47,449 nt of DNA. It comes from Sphingobacteriia bacterium (GTDB taxonomy: Bacteria; Bacteroidota; Bacteroidia; Chitinophagales; Chitinophagaceae). This document shows, in pieces, positions 9,201 through 16,941 of this stretch. The notes under the pieces are model-generated. The model did no database searches and was not told where the DNA came from. It saw only the letters and a list, made by a program, of their open reading frames with translations. The position numbers and the translations under genes were made by a program. The stretch spans positions 1 through 47,449 of the forward strand of contig CANGCK010000022.1 in NCBI GenBank assembly GCA_947452295.1. The letters run 5' to 3'. Position 1 is the first letter of the stretch; the number at the start of each line of letters is the position of its first letter.

Positions 9201-9612
9201 ATATGGTAATGAAGTATTTAGAAACTGGGGTGGTACAGAATCTCCATACCAACGCGTTAACTATGCTGCTTTTAAAATGAACAGATGGCATGGCGAAGGT
9301 ACTTCTAACTGGGATCCAATTTTAGGTCAAGACCATAGAATTAACTACGAAGCATCTACTTATAACATTGAAGATGGAAGTTATTTCAGAATCAGAAATA
9401 TTCAGTTAGGATATAATTTTGGTACTAAATTAATTTCAAAAGCTAAGATTAAAAACCTAAGAGCATTTGTAAACGTTCAGAATATGAAAACATGGAAATA
9501 CAATTCAGGTTATACAGCTGAATTTGGTGGAAGTGCAATTTCATTCGGTGTTGATAATGCCGGTGGTGCAATACCTTTGGTTTCTACTGTTGGTTTAAAT
9601 GTAACTTTCTAA
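6250..9612 (+). CDS. SusC-like TonB-dependent outer-membrane transporter with STN domain
   Basis: 1120 residues from the ATG at 6250; the GTG at 6217 extension adds nothing typical. Imports oligosaccharides across the outer membrane with energy from TonB. Order of parts: signal peptide to about residue 40; STN (secretin/TonB short N-terminal) domain at about 45-120, which signals to FecR proteins; carboxypeptidase-D-like beta-sandwich at about 132-215 ('GASIQEKGTNNGTFADNNGN'); a TonB-box-like stretch and start of the plug ('DEVVVIGYGQASKRDLTGS'); plug with 'PNDIESIEVLKDPSSLAIFG' near 300; then a 22-strand barrel ending 'STVGLNVTF' with a terminal Phe. susD follows after 20 bases. The STN domain, with the upstream sigma and FecR genes, shows it is both transporter and sensor. 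Confidence 0.96.
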   Translation: MQKSVLPGHKMWPRMLLKTLLVMKLAIVITLLTVLQVNATPSMGQNVNLKSSKTEIKKVLKMIESEGYYRFLYNSDLKDLKSKVDFSASNLTIDQSLANLFAKTSLTYKPLGGNLIAVLSSNASDNARIKITGKITGENNEPLSGASIQEKGTNNGTFADNNGNYSFTVDNNATIIVSSIGYESSEVKVAGRSIVDVKLSLAIKKMDEVVVIGYGQASKRDLTGSIVKIAGKEVADKPNTNPVASLQGKVAGLSVVNNGTPGAAPDIRIRGTISIGSVHPLYVVDGVFNDNIDYINPNDIESIEVLKDPSSLAIFGVRGAAGVIAVTTKKAKAGQMIINFNTSYGTKKLVDKIGLTNATDFKTLFEEEKVNIGVVSPFDYSKWTGNTDWVDAVTRVGNFNSNNLSLSSSTEKNKFNMGFGFTSDEGLIKHEKLDKLQLSLSDEVKLTKSLKVGVNFNATRQNNPYNATYILDQARKVMPLVSDGLKSIKSKNPYGLDSLVQNLYYDLPAIQNSGVVNPLLQLENEWNKTKSVEYRTVGNVYGEVNFLRDFNFRASLYADISNVNVRQYTPLYNAYDATLDKSFLYSRTTTIGENDMSYKKFQQDYILNYKKSFGDHNLTAMAGFTTYYFGNFNRSAFAKQSSTGAAIPDDSRFWYIDNGFTDAASKVSSSDQRERSTASALVRALYNYKGKYFLNASFRRDGSSQISPANRWQNFWAVGGAWELSKEKFMDKQHIFDYVKLKASVGVLGNQNTYGYDYPFYPGLVSGNAAVFGNLIYNAYSQSYLPNPNLKWETVTAKEVGLEFNALKNKLHVEVNYFDKLTQDLMTFIPGSNGVANGLDNIGSIRNSGIELSASYTKELSKDLTLTVSGNITTYKNNVESLATKEFSIQNGVNRTTVGLPIGYFYGYVVEGIYQSYADKLASPVNTEFLYGPGDLKYKDMNGDGKINTADRTMIGNPTPDFIYGGSISLKYKNVDVSVDLGGVYGNEVFRNWGGTESPYQRVNYAAFKMNRWHGEGTSNWDPILGQDHRINYEASTYNIEDGSYFRIRNIQLGYNFGTKLISKAKIKNLRAFVNVQNMKTWKYNSGYTAEFGGSAISFGVDNAGGAIPLVSTVGLNVTF

Positions 9613-9632
9613 GCTTAATAAATTATTCGAAT

Positions 9633-11156
9633 ATGAAAAAGAATATAAAACTACTTTTCACGATGCTTGCATTATCATCTATGATAGTGATGCTAGCAGG
9701 ATGTAATAAATTTTTGGACAGGAAACCCCTGACCGCAACCCTAGACGACCTTAATCAGGGTGGACTAGAAGGCCAGATTTATGGCTTGTACAGCAATTTA
9801 AGAGGAAGCGCTGGTTTTACCACTATTCCTTGGTTGGCTATGCATGATTTTAGATCTGATGACTCTGAAAAGGGAAGTGACCCTTCTGATGGAGCTGAGT
9901 GGGTTGCTCCATTCGATAAATTTCAATATGTAAAAGACCTTTGGGCTTCTAACCAATATTGGGATGATCATTACTCATTGATTAATTTAGCCAATACAGC
10001 TATTCAAACTGCTGATTCTTTACAATTGTCAGACGCTTCTTCTCTAGTAAATATTGCTGAAGCTAAATTCTTTAGAGCTTTTGCTTATTTTGATTTAGTA
10101 AGAACTTACGGAGAAGTACCAAAAATTGATTTCAGAGTGTATAATGCATCTCAAGCGAATATTAAAAAGTCTACAACTTCAGATATTTATGCCTTGATTG
10201 ATGCTGATCTTGCTTATGCAGCTGCTCATCTTCCACCAGTATGGGGAAACCAATATCCTGGTAGATTAACTGCTGGCGCTGCAAAAACCTTACAAGCTAA
10301 AGCATACCTATTCAGGGGCAATTGGGCTTCTGCAAAAACTTTAGCAGATCAAGTAATGACTTCTGGTGCTTATTCACTTTACAGTAGTTACTACGGCATA
10401 TTTAAAGATGCCGGTGAAAACTGTAGTGAATCAATTTTTGAAATTCAAGCATATGTAAGCCCTAATGGCTCTATTTCTAATGGTTGTGGATTTGCTACTA
10501 CTCAAGGAGTGCGTGCATCTACAGCTAGTGGCTGGAACCTTGGTTGGGGTTGGAATACACCTACTGACAACTTAGTTGCTGCTTATGAAGCCGGTGATGT
10601 AAGAAAAGGGTCAACTATTCTTTTCTCTGGTCAGTCTGATGATCCTTCTACAGGTGGATACGGCCGTGTTTTACCCAACTCTACCTTTGATGTACCCGCT
10701 GGTCCATTGCCAAGAAAGTATTGGAATAAGAAAATCTATGCAGACCCTGCTTACAGAGCATCTACTGGAAAGTCTGACAATCCTGAGTGGATCAATAAAA
10801 GAGTTTTCCGCTATTCAGATGTTGTGTTGATGGCTGCTGAAGCGGCTAATGAATTATCTGCTACGGGTGCCGATTCAGTTAAAATTAAAGAACTAGTGAA
10901 TTCTGTTAGATCTAGAGCAGGATTAGCTAGTATAAATTATGTAAATCAAGCAACGATGCGTGCTGCAATTATGCAAGAAAGAAGGGTTGAATTTGGCGTA
11001 GAAGGAGAAAGATTTTTCGATTTAGTGAGATGGGGTAAAGCTGTAGAAGTTTTAGGGCCATTAGGCTATGTGGAAAAATGTAAGTACTACCCAATTCCTC
11101 AACCTGCAATTGATAAATCAGGTGGTAAATTGATTCAAAATCCTGATTGGCAATAA
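9633..11156 (+). CDS. SusD/RagB-family surface glycan-binding lipoprotein
   Basis: 507 residues. Caps the SusC barrel on the cell surface and captures glycan. The N-terminal lipoprotein signal ends in 'MLAGC', putting the lipid-bearing Cys at residue 24, followed by 'NKFLDRKPL', the usual SusD start. The central part is helical with TPR-like features ('AEAKFFRAFAYFDLVRTYG' near 147-165), and the C-terminal SusD domain has 'RYSDVVLMAAEAANEL' near 390 and 'MQERRVEFGVEGERFFDLVR' near 447, then 'YYPIPQPAID'. These are hallmark stretches of the RagB/SusD family and the length is typical. Co-transcribed with susC. Glycan specificity is not readable from the sequence. Confidence 0.96.
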   Translation: MKKNIKLLFTMLALSSMIVMLAGCNKFLDRKPLTATLDDLNQGGLEGQIYGLYSNLRGSAGFTTIPWLAMHDFRSDDSEKGSDPSDGAEWVAPFDKFQYVKDLWASNQYWDDHYSLINLANTAIQTADSLQLSDASSLVNIAEAKFFRAFAYFDLVRTYGEVPKIDFRVYNASQANIKKSTTSDIYALIDADLAYAAAHLPPVWGNQYPGRLTAGAAKTLQAKAYLFRGNWASAKTLADQVMTSGAYSLYSSYYGIFKDAGENCSESIFEIQAYVSPNGSISNGCGFATTQGVRASTASGWNLGWGWNTPTDNLVAAYEAGDVRKGSTILFSGQSDDPSTGGYGRVLPNSTFDVPAGPLPRKYWNKKIYADPAYRASTGKSDNPEWINKRVFRYSDVVLMAAEAANELSATGADSVKIKELVNSVRSRAGLASINYVNQATMRAAIMQERRVEFGVEGERFFDLVRWGKAVEVLGPLGYVEKCKYYPIPQPAIDKSGGKLIQNPDWQ

Positions 11157-11194
11157 TTGAACATAATTTCACTAATTATAGATTATTTAAATTG

Positions 11195-12058
11195 ATGAAA
11201 ATGATAAAAAATTTAAATAGAATTACAATCGCCTTAATGGTATTGGGTTCTATGGCAATCTTTGGTTGTCAGAAAATGGATCGTCCTGCATTGGGTACTT
11301 ATTCTAAGGATGCAAACCCTCCGGGCGGACCACTTGCTTTTTATGTTGCATTTGATGGAACTACAACAGACCCATTGATGAATGCAGTTGATAGTATTCG
11401 TGCTGCATTTGCAGCCAATAATCCCTTAACATCTATTGATGGAATCAAGGGTAAGGCTATCCAAGGTGCTAAAAATAAATTTGTAAGGTACGCAAAGCCT
11501 AATGATTGGGCTAAAAATGCACAAAGCTTCACTATATCTTTTTGGTATAAAAAAGATGGACAAACTTTAAATAACAAAGGGACAAACGGACCTGAGTATA
11601 TTATGAGTTTTCCTTCTAGTAATGGACATTGGTCTGGCTCAAATCTTTTCATTATGCTGGAAGGCGACAATGCCGCTTGTGCTGTAAAGTTCATGATAGC
11701 AGACAAAGCAGTGAACGACAACTGGTTTACATGGGAAAGCTCAACAGAAAAAATTCCCGGCATGTTAGATAATAAGTGGCACCATGTTGTAATGGTATAC
11801 AGCGCTTCAACAAGTGCCATAACACTGTATTTGGATGGTGTGGCCAATCCAAATACAAAAAAATGGGGTACTCATGGTGCTATTAATATTGATGACACCA
11901 AAATTACCGAGATGCGCATAGGTCGTGGCCCTGCTAATGGAGATGACAATGACGATTGGTTAGCTTCTTCATTCAAAGGAGGAATTGACCAATTAAGAAT
12001 GTATACAACAGCTTTAACAGCTGCAGATGTAACTACTTTATATACGAATAAACAATAG
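11195..12058 (+). CDS. LamG-domain lipoprotein, candidate surface glycan-binding protein
   Basis: 287 residues from the ATG at 11195; an earlier in-frame codon overlapping the susD end would add non-signal residues. The signal peptide ends in 'AIFGC', with the lipid-bearing Cys at about 25. From about residue 60 to the end it has a laminin-G/concanavalin-A-like jelly roll: 'KAIQGAKNKFVRYAKPNDWA', 'SFTISFWYKKDG', 'NKWHHVVMVYSASTSAITLY', 'LDGV' and 'GGIDQLRMYTTALTAADVTT'. The position directly after susD is the SusE/SusF-like slot, so a role in binding the polysaccharide at the surface is likely, though a catalytic role cannot be excluded. A strong terminator follows, making this the last gene of the transport section. 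Confidence 0.85.
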   Translation: MKMIKNLNRITIALMVLGSMAIFGCQKMDRPALGTYSKDANPPGGPLAFYVAFDGTTTDPLMNAVDSIRAAFAANNPLTSIDGIKGKAIQGAKNKFVRYAKPNDWAKNAQSFTISFWYKKDGQTLNNKGTNGPEYIMSFPSSNGHWSGSNLFIMLEGDNAACAVKFMIADKAVNDNWFTWESSTEKIPGMLDNKWHHVVMVYSASTSAITLYLDGVANPNTKKWGTHGAINIDDTKITEMRIGRGPANGDDNDDWLASSFKGGIDQLRMYTTALTAADVTTLYTNKQ

Positions 12059-12092
12059 TTTTTTTGTAAATTAGCAGTGGTTTAAACACTTG

Positions 12093-12133
12093 AGCAAAGG
12101 GCTGATCAGTTTTGAATCAGTCCTTTGCTTTTA
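12093..12133 (+). terminator. Strong intrinsic terminator inside the PUL
   Basis: Stem of about 14 bp: AGCAAAGG + G + CTGAT (12093-12106) with ATCAG + T + CCTTTGCT (12116-12129). It includes one G-T pair and has a 9-base loop, and the T-rich TTTT run follows. It lies between the LamG gene and the FG-GAP gene. The upstream extension of the next reading frame (from 12112) falls inside this hairpin, which supports a later start for that gene. Confidence 0.9.
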
Positions 12134-12144
12134 ATACTACCCTT

Positions 12145-15100
12145 ATGATGATAAAATCGATTGCGCCATCCATTAAAAATTTTGTTGCCATATTTGCCTT
12201 AGTTTTCATAAGTGCATCTTGTGGCTCAAAAAATACTTTGTTTACAGAAGTCCCTGCAGCTAAAACAAATATTCAGTTTGTAAATAATTTGCAAGAAAAA
12301 GACGGGCTAAGTATTTTATATTATCTCTACTTTTATAATGGTGGTGGGGTGGCTACCGGAGATATCAATAATGATGGATTACAAGACATTTATTTCACCG
12401 CTAATGCTAAAGGAAAAAATAAGCTCTATTTAAACAAAGGTAATTTTCAATTTGAAGACATTACTGAAAACGCTGGTGTGCAAGGCCTTTCTGATTGGTG
12501 CTCGGGAGTAACTATGGCCGATGTAAATGGAGATGGGTTATTGGATATATATGTTTCTACAGTTAGTAACATGTATGGTTTATCTGGTCACAATGAGTTG
12601 TACATTAATAAAGGCAATTTAAAATTTTCGGAAGAATCTCAACAATACGGGCTAAATACTGCTTGCTTTACTACTCAATCTGCATTTTTTGATTATGACC
12701 ATGATGGCGATTTAGATTGTTATATTTTAAATCAATCACATCATCCTCATTCAAATATTGTAGATACCAGCAATCGAAGAAAGTATGATGAGTTTGCAGG
12801 TGATAAACTCTTTAGAAATGACCTGTCTACTTCCGGAAAATTTACTGATGTCTCTGCACAAGCTGGCATTTCTCAAAGTAGTTTAGGATATGGCTTGGGT
12901 CTTGCTGTTGCAGACATGAATAATGATGGTTGGGACGATATATACATAGGAAATGATTTTCATGAAAATGATTATTACTATGTAAACCAAAAAAATGGAT
13001 CTTTTAAAGAAGAAGGCGCAGCCCACTTTAATCATTATAGTCGTTTTAGCATGGGAAATGATGCTGCAGATTATAACAACGATGGTCAGCTGGATTTAGT
13101 TACAGTAGATATGTTGCCGCAAGAGGAGAAAATAGTTAAAACATATGGCAGCGACGAAAATCCGGATATATATAAAGTTAAACTTGAATTAAACGGGTAT
13201 CAAAAACAATACTCAAAAAATAATTTGCAACAAAACAATGGCAACGGATCATCATTCAGCGAAACAGCTTTGATGAGTGGTGTTTCGGCTACCGATTGGA
13301 GCTGGTGCCCTTTGTTTGCTGATTTTGATAATGATGGTAATAAAGACTTATTTATTTCAAGTGGTATTGTTAAACGTCCTGTAGACTTAGATTATGTGCA
13401 GTTTGTATCTGCAATGCAAGCCAAAAAAGGTTTTGACCAAACAAATAAATACGACAAAGAAGTAATCGAAAAAATGCCCGATGGTAGTTCACATCCCTAC
13501 CTGTACAAAGGCGATGGCTCTTTTCATTTTACAGATGTTAGTGAACAATGGGGTACAGGGAAAATGAAAGGGTTTTATACTGGGGCTTCTTATACAGATT
13601 TAGACAATGATGGTCGACTGGATATCATCATCAATCCAATAGACGCACCTGCAGTTATACTTAAAAATAACGCACCTAACCAAAATCATTTAACGATCTC
13701 TTTTAAAGGAAACAATGCCAATACTTTTGGTGTTGGTGCAAAAGCCTATCTGTTTTCCAAAAAGACCATTCAATATCAGCAATTAATGCTTACTCGTGGA
13801 TTTCAATCTTCAACAGCGCCATTGCTACATTTTGGAATGAATACAATTACTTCGATAGACAGTATATTGATTGTTTGGCCTAATCAACAATACCAGGTAA
13901 TTAAAAATATCCCTAAATCGGGAAATATATCGGTTAAGCAAACTGAGGCAAATGGGATATATGTGCAGGAACAATTTTTTCCTTCTCCTAAATCAATATT
14001 AAATGATGTTACTAGTAGTGTAGCACTATACTGGACGCATAAAGAAAATGATTTTATTGACTATAATCGGCAATACCTGATTCCGCATCAATTGTCTACT
14101 AGAGGCCCCAAAATAGCAGTGGCAGATGTAAACAAAGATGGGTCAGAAGACTTTTTTGTTTGTGGTGCGGCAGAACAATCTGGTCAGTTATTTATTCAAT
14201 CTTCTAATGGTACATTTACGCCAAGTAATTCAACAGTTTTTGCACAAACTGCTTTTGCTGAAGAAGTAGATGCAGCTTTTTTCGACGCAAACAACGATTC
14301 ATACCCCGACTTATATGTGGTAAGCGGTGGTAATCAATACGACGACGGCAAAAAAGAATTGGCTGACCACTTTTATTTGAATGATGGGAAAGGGAAATTT
14401 ATCTTATCAGATAATTTGATTCCTACCATTTTAAAAAACAAGTCTTCAATATCAATTAATGATTTTGATAAAGATGGAGATATGGATATTCTGGTAACTG
14501 GCTTGTCTGATGCAAAACAATACGGAATTCCTCAACCATCTTATTTATTAATAAACAATGACAAAGCTGTTTTTTCTGTTGCAGATCCTTCAATAATTCA
14601 ACTTGATAATGTAGGAATGGCTACCAGCTCTTTTTTTGCTGATGTAAATAAAGATGGCTGGAATGATTTGGTTATTACTGGTGAATGGATGCCTATTAAA
14701 ATATTCATCAATACTAAAGGCAAATTTAAAGAAACTTCAATTGAATTATCTAACGGTTTATGGCAAACACTCTATCCTACAGATGTTAATGGCGATGGCA
14801 ATATTGATTTCTTGGCTGGAAATTGGGGACATAATACCAAATTGTATGCAGGTAAAAATAGCCCTGTTAAGTTATACGTTAAAGACTTTGATGGAAATGG
14901 ATCTGTTGAACAAATTATGTGCTATACTATTGATGGAAAAGAGTATACTTTTTTGGCTAAAGATGAATTAGAAAGAGCATTGCCCGTATTAAAAAAAGCG
15001 TACCTAAAATATGACGAAGTTGCTGGAAAAACAGTTCAGTACATGTTTTACGACTTATTTAAAGATTACCAAGAATACAAAGCCGAAACGCTTTCTTCCT

Positions 15101-15435
15101 CTTATTTTATTAACGACGGTAAAGGAAATTTTAAACAATTTCCGCTACCCGATGCTTTACAATTAGCACCAATTTTTTCATTTGCATCAACTAATCTTTT
15201 ACATAATAATTCATTTATAGCTAGTGGAAATTTTTATGGTGTAGGACCTTATGAAGGCAGGTATGATGCTTTGTTGCCTACCATATTTAGTTTTAGTAAT
15301 AACAGTGTAACATTAAATTCCAAATTAACATTAGTTAATGGAGAAATTAGAGATGCTAAATGGATAAAAAATACTGGGAAAGAAAATAAATTAATCATTG
15401 CTAGAAATAATGGATCATTATTATTTTATAAATAA
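12145..15435 (+). CDS. CRTAC1-like lipoprotein with FG-GAP/VCBS repeats and ASPIC/UnbV domain
   Basis: 1096 residues from the ATG at 12145 (12148 also possible). The lipoprotein signal ends in 'ISASC' with Cys at about 26. At least twelve FG-GAP/VCBS calcium-binding repeats of the form D-x-N/D-x-D-G-x-x-D are visible, e.g. 'DINNDGLQDIYF', 'DVNGDGLLDIYV', 'DYDHDGDLDCYI', 'DFDNDGNKDLFI' and 'DVNKDGWNDLVI', forming beta-propellers before and after an ASPIC/UnbV segment at about 525-600 ('GVGAKAYLF', 'LHFGMNTITSIDSILIVWPN'). Proteins of this kind are common beside SusC/SusD genes but their role is poorly defined. Surface glycan or protein binding is likely. It follows a terminator and so heads the enzyme section of the locus. 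Confidence 0.88.
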   Translation: MMIKSIAPSIKNFVAIFALVFISASCGSKNTLFTEVPAAKTNIQFVNNLQEKDGLSILYYLYFYNGGGVATGDINNDGLQDIYFTANAKGKNKLYLNKGNFQFEDITENAGVQGLSDWCSGVTMADVNGDGLLDIYVSTVSNMYGLSGHNELYINKGNLKFSEESQQYGLNTACFTTQSAFFDYDHDGDLDCYILNQSHHPHSNIVDTSNRRKYDEFAGDKLFRNDLSTSGKFTDVSAQAGISQSSLGYGLGLAVADMNNDGWDDIYIGNDFHENDYYYVNQKNGSFKEEGAAHFNHYSRFSMGNDAADYNNDGQLDLVTVDMLPQEEKIVKTYGSDENPDIYKVKLELNGYQKQYSKNNLQQNNGNGSSFSETALMSGVSATDWSWCPLFADFDNDGNKDLFISSGIVKRPVDLDYVQFVSAMQAKKGFDQTNKYDKEVIEKMPDGSSHPYLYKGDGSFHFTDVSEQWGTGKMKGFYTGASYTDLDNDGRLDIIINPIDAPAVILKNNAPNQNHLTISFKGNNANTFGVGAKAYLFSKKTIQYQQLMLTRGFQSSTAPLLHFGMNTITSIDSILIVWPNQQYQVIKNIPKSGNISVKQTEANGIYVQEQFFPSPKSILNDVTSSVALYWTHKENDFIDYNRQYLIPHQLSTRGPKIAVADVNKDGSEDFFVCGAAEQSGQLFIQSSNGTFTPSNSTVFAQTAFAEEVDAAFFDANNDSYPDLYVVSGGNQYDDGKKELADHFYLNDGKGKFILSDNLIPTILKNKSSISINDFDKDGDMDILVTGLSDAKQYGIPQPSYLLINNDKAVFSVADPSIIQLDNVGMATSSFFADVNKDGWNDLVITGEWMPIKIFINTKGKFKETSIELSNGLWQTLYPTDVNGDGNIDFLAGNWGHNTKLYAGKNSPVKLYVKDFDGNGSVEQIMCYTIDGKEYTFLAKDELERALPVLKKAYLKYDEVAGKTVQYMFYDLFKDYQEYKAETLSSSYFINDGKGNFKQFPLPDALQLAPIFSFASTNLLHNNSFIASGNFYGVGPYEGRYDALLPTIFSFSNNSVTLNSKLTLVNGEIRDAKWIKNTGKENKLIIARNNGSLLFYK

Positions 15436-15462
15436 ATATACGCTGTGGCAATTTTAACTATT

Positions 15463-16911
15463 ATGCTGAAAAATATTTTAATAAGCAGTTTGTCTTTTTT
15501 TCTTTGCTTTTGTTCAAAACAACAGAGCAATGGGACCTCCTCCAATAATACAATAGATTCAACCAAACTGCCGGTTGAAACAGGATTATTGGCAAGTGCT
15601 TACTTAACAAATGCAGATCAGTCTGCCTTGCTGCAAAAACAATCTACAATAATTTATAGCGGCACTATCAATAACACATTCCCTACCATTGAAGTAGATT
15701 CTACCACTGCATATCAACATGTTGAAGGTTTTGGTTTTACGTTAACAGAGGGGAGCGCCTATTTGATCAATCAAATGAGTGAAACGGCAAAATCAACTTT
15801 GTTGAATGAATTATTTGGTAATCAAGAAAATTGTATAGGTGTAAGTTATTTAAGAATAAGTATTGGGGCATCTGATCTCAGTAATAAAGTATATAGTTAC
15901 GATGATTTGGCTGCAGGAAATACCGATACTTTATTAAATCAGTTTTCTCTATCTCAAGATTCTATAAACCTCATCCCTTTAATAAAAAAAATCATTGCAA
16001 TTAATCCATTATTGAAAATAATGGCAACACCATGGAGTCCACCTATTTGGATGAAAGACAACAACAGTAGTATCGGTGGAAAATTGCTTACCAAGTATTA
16101 TCCAGTATATGCACAATATTTTGTAAAGTATATTCAATTAATGAATAGTATGGGTATTCCAATTAGTGCAATAACTATTCAAAATGAACCTGAACATGGC
16201 GGTAACAATCCAAGCATGTTGATGTCTGCTTCAGAACAAGCTAATTTCATTAAAAACAATTTAGGTCCAATTTTCCAAAAAAATAATATCCAAACAAAAA
16301 TAGTTTTATACGATCATAATTGCGATCATCCCGAATATCCAATTAGTATTTTAAATGACGCAGAGGCAAAAAAATACATCGATGGTTCGGCCTTTCATTT
16401 GTATAATGGAGATGTAAGTGCTCTTTCTACTGTGTATAATGCGCATAATGACAAATCAATTTATTTTACAGAACAATGGACTGGTAAGAATGGTACATTC
16501 AATGGAGATCTTCAATGGCATGTAAAAAATGTGATCATTGGCACAATGCGCAATTATAGTAAAGTGGCATTAGAATGGAATCTTGCAGGTGATGCAGCAT
16601 ATAGTTATCATACTCAGGGTGGTTGTACCGAATGTAAAGGCGCATTAACGATTACTGCTTCATCTGTTACAAGAAATGTGGCATATTATATTATTGCACA
16701 CGCTTCTAAATTTATACCAGCAGGATCTATTAGAATCAATAGTAATAACGTAGGCGATTTGTATTCGGTAGCCTTTTTAACGCCTGCAGGAAAAAAAGCA
16801 GTCATTGTTTTAAATAATGGTTCTAAAATAGAAAGCTTTAATTTAAAGTCAAATAATAAATGGTTCAAAAGCGAGTTGAATGCTGGCGCAGTAGCTACAT
16901 ATATGTATTAA
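15463..16911 (+). CDS. GH30 family glycoside hydrolase, probable beta-1,6-glucanase type (GH30_3-like)
   Basis: 482 residues from the ATG at 15463. The N-terminus is hydrophobic with Cys 15/17 in an atypical lipobox. GH30 retaining hydrolase on an (alpha/beta)8 barrel with an added beta-sandwich. Seen in order: 'VEGFGFTLTEGSAYL', 'SYLRISIGASDLS', 'MATPWSPPIWMK', 'IQNEPEH' with the acid/base Glu242, and 'IYFTEQWTG' with the nucleophile Glu337. Near residue 390 it has 'HTQGGCTECKGALTI', which I associate from memory with bacterial beta-1,6-glucanases of GH30_3. The subfamily call needs a tree. It is 27 bases after the FG-GAP gene and 30 before a second, different GH30, so the two probably act in sequence or on different linkages. 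Confidence 0.88.
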   Translation: MLKNILISSLSFFLCFCSKQQSNGTSSNNTIDSTKLPVETGLLASAYLTNADQSALLQKQSTIIYSGTINNTFPTIEVDSTTAYQHVEGFGFTLTEGSAYLINQMSETAKSTLLNELFGNQENCIGVSYLRISIGASDLSNKVYSYDDLAAGNTDTLLNQFSLSQDSINLIPLIKKIIAINPLLKIMATPWSPPIWMKDNNSSIGGKLLTKYYPVYAQYFVKYIQLMNSMGIPISAITIQNEPEHGGNNPSMLMSASEQANFIKNNLGPIFQKNNIQTKIVLYDHNCDHPEYPISILNDAEAKKYIDGSAFHLYNGDVSALSTVYNAHNDKSIYFTEQWTGKNGTFNGDLQWHVKNVIIGTMRNYSKVALEWNLAGDAAYSYHTQGGCTECKGALTITASSVTRNVAYYIIAHASKFIPAGSIRINSNNVGDLYSVAFLTPAGKKAVIVLNNGSKIESFNLKSNNKWFKSELNAGAVATYMY

Positions 16912-16941
16912 CTTTATTTAAAAAAATTAAAATATAAGCAG

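Noticed and set aside
11341..11847. 168-codon open frame on the minus strand
   Set aside because: It lies wholly inside the LamG gene, shows no recognisable domain, and the plus-strand frame has a clear signal peptide and fold.
12112..12144. Upstream extension of the FG-GAP lipoprotein frame
   Set aside because: It falls within the intrinsic terminator hairpin and would place the lipoprotein signal away from the N-terminus.
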